Below are positions 5,091-9,866 of a stretch of DNA of 10,889 bases, piece after piece. The DNA comes from Baffinella frigidus (lineage: Eukaryota; Cryptophyceae; Cryptomonadales; Baffinellaceae). How positions within the stretch are numbered: the first letter of the stretch is position 1; each line of letters starts with the position of its first letter. The stretch is taken from NCBI GenBank assembly GCA_026770585.1, contig MU646522.1, positions 548,549 through 559,437 on the forward strand, read 5' to 3'. A program made the position numbers and the translations under genes. Below the pieces are notes generated by a model that was not told the origin of the DNA, did not search any database, and saw only the letters and a program-made list of their open reading frames with translations.

Positions 5091-5193
5091 GTACGGCACG
5101 CGCGCGGGGATGAACGTCTCCGGGAGCGTCGTGACGTCCCCCGTCCGCATGTGGCTCCGCGCCCTCGACGCCCTCATGCTGCTCCTCTCCGAG
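5091..5193 (+). CDS. XYLB: Xylulokinase exon 2 (intact)
   Basis: 103 nt from GTAAACAG| to the consensus donor |GTATGT at 5194. It reads YGTRAGMNVSGSVVTSPVRM then WLRALDALMLLLSE. The core VTSPVRMWLRALD aligns with VTSPVLMWVQALD of animal XYLB and its plant homologues, a helix region just before the substrate-binding GQQHG loop. Entry phase 2 matches the end of exon 1b and exit phase 0 matches exon 3. A broken second copy lies at 5398-5599. Confidence 0.85.
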
Positions 5194-5202
5194 GTATGTT
5201 GA

Positions 5203-5264
5203 TACGGGCGCGTCCTGGGTTAGTACGGGCGCGTCCTGGGTTAGTACGGGCGCGTCCTGGGGCA
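5203..5264. repeat. 21-bp tandem repeat, three copies
   Basis: TACGGGCGCGTCCTGGGTTA starts at 5203, 5224 and 5245. It lies just inside the intron after exon 2. It reads RARPGLV repeatedly in one frame, but this has no support as coding. Confidence 0.9.
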
Positions 5265-5343
5265 ACACACAACTTAGTACTGGGCACGTCCTTATGCGTC
5301 TACTCCCAGAGGCATGAGACCAAACCGACGTTTATTGTTTGGA

Positions 5344-5397
5344 GCCATTTCCTCGGGTGGCACATTCGAATTCGAGGGTGCCGCCCGAGGAAGTGGC
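5344..5397. mobile_element. 54-bp palindrome
   Basis: GCCATTTCCTCGGG pairs with CCCGAGGAAGTGGC around ATTCGAATTCGA; nearly perfect over about 22 bp per arm. It lies directly 5' of exon copy 2b, another case of a palindrome at an exon-copy border. Confidence 0.75.
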
Positions 5398-5599
5398 GCA
5401 TGCTCCAGCCTCAGTTTGCGCGCTCTCGACGCCCGCATGCTTTTATCCGGGGAAACCTATTTTTCTTTCATTTGATGTCAACAAAAATTACTACACAAAT
5501 GCTTTAATATTACTAATAAGAACAATTTGTGTAGTAATTTTCGTTGCCATCAAATGAAAGAAAAATAGGTTTCCCCGGATAAGCTTCTCCTCTCCGAGG
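5398..5599 (+). pseudogene. Xylulokinase exon 2 copy 2b, split by a foldback
   Basis: CGCATG.. and GCGCTCTCGACGCCCGCATG correspond to CGCATGTGGCTCCGCGCCCTCGACG of exon 2, up to CTT at 5442. After the 140-bp element the copy continues CTCCTCTCCGAGG. Excising the element and one GCTT restores the reading M-L-L-L-S-E. The donor is now GAG|GCACC (GC instead of GT). The 5' half of the exon, including VTSPV, is missing. Confidence 0.8.
5443..5582. mobile_element. Foldback element with 4-bp GCTT target duplication
   Basis: 140 bp with long, nearly perfect arms: TTATCCGGGGAAACCTATTT on the left and its complement ending GGATAA on the right, about 36 bp. An AT-rich inner inverted repeat (AAAATTACTACACAAAT / ATTTGTGTAGTAATTTT) lies inside. 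GCTT occurs once on each side (5439-5442 and 5583-5586), and comparison with exon 2 shows the single-copy pre-insertion state. Confidence 0.9.
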
Positions 5600-5608
5600 C
5601 ACCACCCT

Positions 5609-5750
5609 TACCACCAGCCCTCAGAGTTGGAGCAAACCGCCGTTTTCAACCCCCTTGATTTGCACTGAAGGCCGTCGGATTCCGACGACCTCTGGTACAA
5701 ATCAAGGGGCTCGAAAGGACGATGTGCTCCCACTCTGAGGGCTGGTGGTA
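5609..5750. mobile_element. Nested foldback element, 142 bp
   Basis: Outer arms TACCACCAGCCCTCAGAGT and ACTCTGAGGGCTGGTGGTA pair perfectly, followed by GGAGCA/TGCTCC. Inner arms CCCCTTGATTTG and CAAATCAAGGGG pair next, and the centre GTCGGATTCCGAC is almost a perfect palindrome. It follows exon copy 2b by only 9 bp. Confidence 0.88.
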
Positions 5751-6060
5751 GCTCTGCTTCACTCGGGTTGACCAACTATTCCCAAGTTGACGTCTCTGGT
5801 ATTCATCAAGGCCTCTCCCTCTGGTATCGTCAATCTTCTTTCTCTCGTACCACCCTGGAGGGGACTTGCGGCCAATCCCGAATAACCCTTTATCGCAAAA
5901 TTTGTCATGATTTATACCACTAAAATAAATATTAGACCTTTTTGTACCAGATCCATTCATCACGGGGCAGCCGCATTGTGGCGGCATCTCCAAGGGGAGT
6001 TGACTTAAGAATGCTCAAAATACCATAATGTTCCATCCAGGGTGGCCCGTATCCGCCTCT
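5751..6060. other. Unique spacer, no gene recognised
   Basis: Moderately AT-rich, neither telomere-like nor visibly repeated. A minus-strand open frame (5646-5993) runs through it into the adjacent palindrome; its translation shows no known motif, so I do not call it. GCCGCATTGTGGCGGC near 5971 is a small palindrome. Confidence 0.4.
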
Positions 6061-6080
6061 CACATACCCCCCTGGTGCAG

Positions 6081-6128
6081 ACGGGCCTGCTCCCGCGCGT
6101 GAAAGCCGTGTCCTTCTCCGGCCTGCAG
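6081..6128 (+). pseudogene. Xylulokinase exon 3 copy 3a (truncated)
   Basis: After CCCCCCTGGTGCAG it reads TGLLPRVKAVSFSGLQ, then CAG|TGTTGA, losing the H-G-S-V-Y-W end of the substrate loop. The acceptor is well preserved. Confidence 0.8.
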
Positions 6129-6151
6129 TGTTGATCCCTCTCTAACGTCAA

Positions 6152-6233
6152 CCCTCTTAAATCCCAGCTGTTCCTTAGCAATAATCTTAAAATAATATTG
6201 GTGTTCCTAAGGAACAACCGGAATTTAAGAGGG
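6152..6233. mobile_element. Foldback with CCCTCTTAAAT arms
   Basis: CCCTCTTAAAT (6152) pairs with ATTTAAGAGGG (to 6233), and GTTCCTTAG (6170) pairs with CTAAGGAAC (to 6215). A shortened relative, CTCTTAAATCC..TTCCTTA..CTAAGGAAT, lies at about 6833-6875 in the duplicated block. Confidence 0.8.
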
Positions 6234-6305
6234 CTAAGGAACACCAGGATGCTGGGCGAAATGCGCCTCGCAGTCCACCATGTGGTATGCCTCTGAATCT
6301 CATAG

Positions 6306-6433
6306 GGAAACGGTTTTAATTTAAAAAAATCTGGCAATGAAATTTACCACACATAATGAGTTTTACTAGTCATATCAAAGCATTCGTGTAGTAATTTTCA
6401 TTGAATCAAACGTTTTAAATTAAAACCGTTTCC
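6306..6433. mobile_element. AT-rich foldback with GGAAACGG ends
   Basis: GGAAACGGTTTTAATTTAA pairs with the complementary TTAAATTAAAACCGTTTCC at 6415-6433. The interior (CAATGAAATTTACCACACA .. GTGTAGTAATTTTCATTG) is related to the core of the element at 5443-5582, although the outer arms are entirely different. Confidence 0.85.
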
Positions 6434-6473
6434 TGTGAAATCCGGTGTGTGACACCGTACTCCCCCCGGGCAG

Positions 6474-6521
6474 ACGGGCCTCCTCCCACGCGTGAAAGCA
6501 GTGTCCTTCTCCGGCCAGCAG
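6474..6521 (+). pseudogene. Xylulokinase exon 3 copy 3b (truncated)
   Basis: Follows CCCCCCGGGCAG and reads TGLLPRVKAVSFSGQQ, then TGA: the copy stops at CCAGCAG|TGAACGG. Same break point as 3a and 3c. Confidence 0.8.
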
Positions 6522-6525
6522 TGAA

Positions 6526-6577
6526 CGGAAAGTCGGCCCATTTTGGAACTCGGCCCAAAATGGGCCGAACCGCCCTT
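6526..6577. mobile_element. Palindrome with TCGGCCCATTTTGG arms
   Basis: TCGGCCCATTTTGG and CCAAAATGGGCCGA pair around AACTCGGC. It begins 4-5 bp after the break in exon copy 3b. A weaker relative (CGGAAAGGTGGCCCGATTTG) precedes copy 3h at about 7881-7900. Confidence 0.75.
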
Positions 6578-6760
6578 CGTAGCCCGTGGAACAGCCCCGC
6601 CGGCAGGCTCTTGAGCGCCCGCGTGACCGGTCACGCGGACGCCGAAGCCAGACGGTCGGTCGTGACTGCCTTGTCAGACCACACTGTGTGGCCAGCCCGT
6701 CCCTGCAGGCATCGTTTGCATAGATCGGGTCCACTCCTGTCAACGCTATAAACATGAACC
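6578..6760. other. Spacer between exon copies 3b and 3c
   Basis: Apart from the 16-bp palindrome it contains ACCACACTGTGTGG, similar to TCCACACCGTGTGG at about 6907 and CCACCATGTGG at about 6276, suggesting it derives from the same ancestral intron. No gene is seen. Confidence 0.4.
6616..6645. repeat. Perfect 16-bp GC palindrome
   Basis: GCGTGACCGGTCACGC with near-pairing flanks (GCGCCC / GGACGC). No matching protein or promoter context is recognisable. Confidence 0.75.
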
Positions 6761-6772
6761 CCCCTGGTGCAG

Positions 6773-6820
6773 ACGGGCCTGCTCCCACGCGTGAAAGCCG
6801 TGTCGTTCTCCGGCCAGCAG
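6773..6820 (+). pseudogene. Xylulokinase exon 3 copy 3c (truncated)
   Basis: After CCCCCCTGGTGCAG it reads TGLLPRVKAVSFSGQQ and breaks at CAGCAG|TGTGCAG. It opens the second copy of the roughly 690-bp block that begins with 3a. Confidence 0.8.
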
Positions 6821-6927
6821 TGTGCAGCCCTCTCTTAAATCCGGGTTATTCCTTACAAAAATGTTCCTAAGGAATACCAGAATGCTGGGCGAAATCCGCC
6901 CCGCAGTCCACACCGTGTGGCATGCCT

Positions 6928-7104
6928 CTAGAGCGCTGTGCAGAGAAGTTGGCCACGGGAAATGATGAAAAATCGAGAAATTGGAGCCATTTTGTCAACT
7001 TTTGAGAAATTTAGTACCATGAATTTCTCAAAAGTGGATAAAATGGCTCCAATTTCCGCATTTTTCCATTTTTCGGTGGCCAACTTCTCTGCACAGCGCT
7101 CTAG
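6928..7104. mobile_element. 177-bp near-perfect palindrome with CTAG ends
   Basis: Two arms of about 85 bp: CTAGAGCGCTGTGCAGAGAA at the left and its exact complement at the right end (TTCTCTGCACAGCGCTCTAG). The centre holds TTTTGAGAAATT / AATTTCTCAAAA around AGTACCATG. A CTAG target duplication is possible, but CTAG is itself palindromic. Only a few mismatches separate the arms, so the insertion is young or maintained. Confidence 0.92.
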
Positions 7105-7140
7105 ATCCGGTGTGTGTGAAACCGTACCCCCCTCGAGCAG

Positions 7141-7160
7141 ACGGGCCTCCTCCAGCGCAT
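7141..7160 (+). pseudogene. Xylulokinase exon 3 copy 3d (stub)
   Basis: After CCCTCGAGCAG it reads TGLLQR and then diverges into TTTCAGAGGCATGAATTCAG, in which CAGAGGCATGAAT is present twice. These are inverted relative to ATGCCTCTGAAT at 6287. Confidence 0.65.
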
Positions 7161-7214
7161 TTCAGAGGCATGAATTCAGAGGCATGAATCTGTTGCACAT
7201 ACCCCCTGGTGCAG

Positions 7215-7290
7215 ACGGGCCTGCTCGAGTGCGTGAAAGCCGTGTCGTTCTCCGGCCAGCAGCACGGATCCGTATATTGGACGGAAACTG
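7215..7290 (+). CDS. XYLB: Xylulokinase exon 3 (complete copy 3e)
   Basis: 76 nt from ACCCCCTGGTGCAG| to |GTAACC. It reads TGLLECVKAVSFSG then QQHGSVYWTET. SGQQHGSVYW is the signature substrate-binding loop of the eukaryotic xylulokinase clade; the GQQHG stretch corresponds to the MHGA loop of bacterial XylB that contacts D-xylulose. Entry phase 0 fits exon 2, and exit phase 1 (ACT G|) fits exon 4 (|GG GTC). This is the only one of eight exon 3 copies that is whole and uninterrupted. Cys replaces the Arg or Ser of other copies in LLECVKAV, a minor difference. Confidence 0.85.
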
Positions 7291-7376
7291 GTAACCCCTA
7301 CACAGTTGTGTGTTTGTTCCCCCCCCCTCCCCTCCAAAATCTCCCCGAAGATAGCAAACCACGGTTTAAATTGCAT

Positions 7377-7413
7377 GGCCAGCAGCACGGCTCGGTATGC
7401 TGGACGGAAGTTG
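7377..7413 (+). pseudogene. Xylulokinase exon 3 copy 3f (3' half)
   Basis: GGCCAGCAGCACGGCTCGG then TATGCTGGACGGAAGTTG reads GQQHGSVCWTEV, with a conserved donor G|GTAAAC. It lacks the 5' half; together with the copies that end at CAGCAG (3a-3c) it looks like the missing right part. Confidence 0.75.
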
Positions 7414-7600
7414 GTAAACCCTGCCCCCTAACCATCAAACCCCAACCCCTAACCCCTGCACCCTAAACTCTAACCCTCAACCCCTAACCCCTAACCCCTA
7501 ACCCCGGTAACCCATAAACCCTAAACCCTCAACCCCATACCCTAGACCCTAGACCCTGAATCCTAAAACAGGCAGGTAACACCCTACACCGTCCTTTGTT
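7414..7600. repeat. Telomere-like array
   Basis: CCCTAAC, CCCTAAA, CCCTCAA and CCCTAGA words downstream of exon copy 3f. No gene is seen. Confidence 0.75.
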
Positions 7601-7658
7601 CGATCGTTTCTTCGTTCCACACAGCGGACTTCGAAGGGATTTTGAACAACCCCTAAGA

Positions 7659-7726
7659 GATAAGGCCTACGACCCTACGGTAGGCAACCCGTAGGGACAT
7701 AGGGGGGCTCCTACGGATAAGGTAAC
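7659..7726 (+). mobile_element. Small element of family P, copy 1
   Basis: Shares CTACGACCCTACGGTAGGCA, then ACCCGTAGG and CTCCTACGGATAAGGTAACG with the element at 7814. CTACGGTAG is itself a near-palindrome also seen in 3959-4042. It is followed by GGTGGATTATCCAC, another short palindrome. Confidence 0.75.
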
Positions 7727-7784
7727 GGAAAATCGGTGGATTATCCACTGAAAATTCCTTCGCAGCCCGCTGTGCCTGCACATA

Positions 7785-7813
7785 CTCCCGAGCGTGAAAG
7801 CCGTGTCGTTCTC
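7785..7813 (+). pseudogene. Xylulokinase exon 3 copy 3g (5' part)
   Basis: CTCCCGAGCGTGAAAGCC then GTGTCGTTCTC reads LPSVKAVSFS and stops at the element 7814-7901. The exon resumes as 3h with a 14-bp overlap. The acceptor side is degraded (CTGCACATA instead of GTGCAGACGGGC). Confidence 0.75.
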
Positions 7814-7901
7814 GATGAGACCTACGACCCTACGGTAGGCAACCCGTAGGGGCATACGGAGGTTCCTACGGATAAGGTAACGGAAAGGTGGCCCGATTTG
7901 G
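7814..7901 (+). mobile_element. Family P insertion flanked by a 14-bp direct repeat
   Basis: 88 bp inserted within exon 3 coding sequence. GCCGTGTCGTTCTC is present on both sides (7800-7813 and 7902-7915). Removing the insert and one repeat restores a continuous exon (AVSFSGQQHGSVYWTDA). Fourteen bases is longer than the target duplications of most MITEs. The body is nearly the same as 7659-7726 up to GATAAGGTAACGGAAA. Confidence 0.85.
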
Positions 7902-7953
7902 GCCGTGTCGTTCTCCGGCCAGCAGCACGGCTCCGTATACTGGACGGACGCTG
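7902..7953 (+). CDS. Xylulokinase exon 3 copy 3h (3' part, open)
   Basis: Reads AVSFSGQQHGSVYWTDA with donor G|GTAACC in phase 1. It is the last exon 3 copy before exon 4 and keeps full coding quality (GQQHGSVYW intact), but its 5' end is separated by the 88-bp insertion. It may be a dead copy or, if the insertion is removed from RNA or DNA, part of the real exon. Confidence 0.6.
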
Positions 7954-8262
7954 GTAACCTAAAACCCCTACACCCTACACACTTCACCCTAAACCCTAAA
8001 CCCTGACCCCTAACCCTCAACCCCTAACCCCCAACACCTAACACCTACACACTAATCCCGAAACCCTAGACCCTCAACCCTAAACCCCAATCCCTAAAAC
8101 CTAATCCCTAACCCCTAGACCCTAGACCCTAAACCCCAAACCCCAAACCCCAAATTCTAAATCCTAAACCCCAAACCCTAAACCCCAAGCCCCAAACCCC
8201 AAACCCCAAGCCCCAAATCCCAAACCCCAAACCCTAAACCCCAAACCTTAAACCCTCAACAG
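7954..8262. repeat. Telomere-like intron between exons 3 and 4
   Basis: Starts with the donor GTAACC and ends CCCTCAACAG. Between them is an almost unbroken series of CCCTAAA, CCCCAAA and CCCTAGA words. No gene is seen. Confidence 0.8.
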
Positions 8263-8629
8263 GGGTCACCGCCCTTGGAAAGCTCCGGCAGAGCGGGGCA
8301 TTTCCCGCACCTGGAAACGACGTGGGAGGGGCGGAAAAGGAGGCAAATAGGGCGGGAAATAACGCAAACGGGGCGGGAAATGAGACAGAAGGGAAGGGAA
8401 CGGCAGGAGAAGGGGCGGGCAATGAGGCAAACGGGGTGGGAAATGAGATAGAAGGGGCGGGAAATGAGGCACAGGGGGCGGAAAATGTCACAGACGGGGC
8501 GGGAAAGGAAGCAGAAGAGGTGGGAAATGGCGCGGAAGGGGCGGGAAATGACAAGGAAGGGGCGGGGGGTGAGGAAGAAGGGGCGGGAAGTGATGCGGCG
8601 GTCGGCTTCTCGTTCGCGGGTTCCCTCAG
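8263..8629 (+). CDS. XYLB: Xylulokinase exon 4 with in-frame 21-bp minisatellite
   Basis: 367 nt between CAACAG| and |GTTTCG. It starts in phase 1, completing the codon left open by exon 3 (GCT G|GG GTC), and reads VTALGKLRQSGAFPAPGND, which fits the weakly conserved stretch after GQQHGSVYW in this family. About 13 seven-residue units follow (EGAGNEA, NGAGNET, EGAGNDK and similar), all in frame, then AAVGFSFAGSL, ending in phase 2 (CTC AG|). That phase matches exon 5 (|G GAC GAG). A low-complexity Gly/Glu/Asn insert of about 90 residues is not normal for xylulokinase; it may form a disordered loop. Copies of the 3' end lie at 8823 and 9002. Confidence 0.65.
8333..8595. repeat. 21-bp coding minisatellite, about 13 units
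   Basis: Unit close to GGGGCGGGAAATGAGGCAAA. All units keep multiples of three, so the + frame stays open. The minus strand is also open but gives FPAPSASFPAPF-type repeats with no known counterpart. Confidence 0.9.
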
Positions 8630-8690
8630 GTTTCGAGCCCTGTGCTAGACCACCCGCCCACGCGACGATGGCCTGTGCATCAAACTGGCC

Positions 8691-8821
8691 TGTTTGCAAA
8701 GTCAACCCACCCACAAACCTGTCAACTTTGCGCGGATTCCGAACAACAATAGTTTTAGGCAAAGTCAACCCACCCACAAATCTGTCAACTTTGCGCGGAT
8801 TCCGAGCAAAAATAGTTTTAG
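8691..8821. repeat. 63-bp tandem repeat, two copies
   Basis: AAAGTCAACCCACCCACAAA begins at 8698 and 8761. Each unit has self-complementary ends (GCAAAGT..ACTTTGC) and finishes in AATAGTTTTAG, an acceptor-like end. The second is followed at once by exon copy 4b. Confidence 0.88.
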
Positions 8822-8822
8822 A

Positions 8823-8863
8823 AGTGATGCGACAGCCGGTTCCTCGTTCGCGGGTTCCCTCAG
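8823..8863 (+). pseudogene. Xylulokinase exon 4 3'-end copy 4b
   Basis: After TAGTTTTAGA it reads GTGATGCGACAGCCGG and TCGTTCGCGGGTTCCCTCAG|GTTTCG, parallel to the end of exon 4 (GSDAAVGFSFAGSL versus SDATAGSSFAGSL) with the same donor. Similarity extends into the intron as far as CTAGACCACC. Confidence 0.7.
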
Positions 8864-8909
8864 GTTTCGAGCCCTGCGCTAGACCACCGTCCAAGTGAAG
8901 AATTTCACG

Positions 8910-8975
8910 CCCTACACCCTACACCCTACACCCTAAACCCTAAACCCTAAACCTTCAACCTTCAACCCTCAACCA
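8910..8975. repeat. Telomere-like array, C-rich
   Basis: CCCTACA and CCCTAAA units, then TTCAACC units. Its inverted partner (GGTTGAAGG and GGGTTTAGGG) lies at 9290-9330. Confidence 0.75.
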
Positions 8976-9001
8976 GCCGTCAGCGAAGCAATCAAAATTT
9001 A

Positions 9002-9030
9002 CTCAGGTTTTGAGCCCTGCGCTAGACCTA
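9002..9030 (+). pseudogene. Exon 4/intron border copy 4c
   Basis: CTCAG|GTTTTGAGCCCTGCGC then TAGACC matches the exon 4 donor region. Only a few exon bases remain. Confidence 0.5.
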
Positions 9031-9155
9031 AACTCTAGACCCTAGACTCTAAACCCTACACCCTAAACCCTAAACCCTAAGGTTCCGCGCGAGACCACCC
9101 GCCCTTCCAAGAGAAACCTGAGGGGCCCGCGACCAGCCACCAGAAGTGAAGCAAA

Positions 9156-9222
9156 GCAAACGTTGATTTCCCCTGCAGACTAACCCCTGAGAGTTCAGTC
9201 TGCAGGGGAAACCAACGTTTGC
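9156..9222. mobile_element. 67-bp palindrome GCAAACGTTG
   Basis: GCAAACGTTG.TTTCCCCTGCA pairs with TGCAGGGGAAA.CAACGTTTGC. Arms are about 27 bp with one mismatch, around AACCCCTGAGAGTTC. It sits at the centre of the larger inverted repeat. Confidence 0.9.
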
Positions 9223-9330
9223 CAGTCTTGGATTTGGTTGTCTAGACCACCGTCCAAGTGAAGAATTTTGATCGCTTCGTTGACGGCTGGTTGAAGGTTG
9301 AAGGTTTAGGGTTTAGGGTTGAGGGTTTAG

Positions 9331-9470
9331 AGCTTAGACCTCTCTAACGTCTCCCCGTGATTCGCCCTCTCCAAACTCTAAACCCTCATCCCTCAACCCT
9401 AACCCCTAAACCCTCCGCCCCAAACCCTCAACCCCAAACCCCGAACCCCCATCCCTCCACCCCAAACCGA
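9331..9470. repeat. Telomere-like spacer
   Basis: CCCTCAA, CCCTAAC and CCCCAAA words; no gene seen. Confidence 0.6.
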
Positions 9471-9471
9471 C

Positions 9472-9548
9472 GGTGCATGCTTCGCCATAGCGCACTCGCC
9501 GATCTGGACCGACTCATCCACAAGCGCCCTAGTACAACACCGGAAAAC
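9472..9548 (+). pseudogene. Xylulokinase exon 5 copy 5a
   Basis: Reads GACFAIAHSPIWTDSST then SALVQHRK, with a donor-like AAAAC|GTAACC in phase 2. SPIWxDSST is the xylulokinase motif that carries the catalytic Asp region. Coding quality is good as far as DSST, but no AG acceptor is visible before it (AAACCGACGG), and the following residues depart from the family. Confidence 0.7.
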
Positions 9549-9606
9549 GTAACCCTAAACCCTGCCAAATTAACCATAAACCCTGTCGAACCACCCGCCC
9601 GGCAGG

Positions 9607-9640
9607 GACGAGTGCTTTGCCCTCGCGGATTCCCGGTAGG
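9607..9640 (+). pseudogene. Xylulokinase exon 5 copy 5b (stop codon)
   Basis: After CCCGGCAG it reads DECFALADSR and then TAG. Compared with copy 5c, the PIWADSST part is lost. The sequence after it (CCGGGAAAACGTAAC) repeats the end of 5a (CCGGAAAACGTAAC), so 5a and 5b are copies of one unit. Confidence 0.75.
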
Positions 9641-9681
9641 GGCATCCCCACTCGTACAAACCGGGAAAACGTAACAGCAAC

Positions 9682-9838
9682 CCCTGTGGAATCAACCGTA
9701 AACCCTGTGACATCAACCCTCAACCCTGTGAAATCAACCCTAAACCCTGTGACATCAACCCTAAACCCTGTGGAATCAACCGTACACCCTGCCTGTGGAA
9801 TCAACCCTCAACCCTGTGAAATCAACCCTAAACCCTGT
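9682..9838. repeat. Telomere-derived 21-bp minisatellite
   Basis: About seven units of CCCTGTGACATCAACCCTAA with period 21, including CCCTGTGGAATCAACC and CCCTGTGAAATCAACC forms. Each unit is three 7-mers, the last being CCCTAAA or CCCTCAA, so it looks like a higher-order repeat grown from telomere-like sequence. Open frames through it are by-products of the multiple-of-three length. Confidence 0.9.
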
Positions 9839-9866
9839 CGACTCACGCGCACCCACCCCCAACCAG

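Larger units (their letters stand above)
8962..9331. repeat. Large inverted repeat enclosing a hairpin
   Basis: The left arm (CTTCAACC..AACCAGCCGTCAGCG and ATCAAAATTT, 8962-9001) matches the reverse complement of the right arm (AATTTTGATCGCTTCG and TTGACGGCTGGTTGAAGG, about 9266-9305). It extends into C-rich and G-rich telomere-like sequence on opposite sides. GACCACCGTCCAAGTGAAGA occurs in direct orientation at about 8883 and 9245. Confidence 0.75.

Noticed and set aside
5646-5993. 115-codon minus-strand open frame
   Set aside because: Overlaps the 5609-5750 palindrome, shows no known motif, and lies in an intron of the + strand gene.
6420-6788. Overlapping open frames on both strands of 100-122 codons
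   Set aside because: They cross palindromes and the exon 3b and 3c copies in the wrong frame or strand; shadows of exon copies.
8256-8894. 212-codon minus-strand open frame
   Set aside because: It owes its openness to 21-bp and 63-bp repeats; its middle is low-complexity FPAPS-type sequence, and the + strand has the phase-consistent kinase exon 4.
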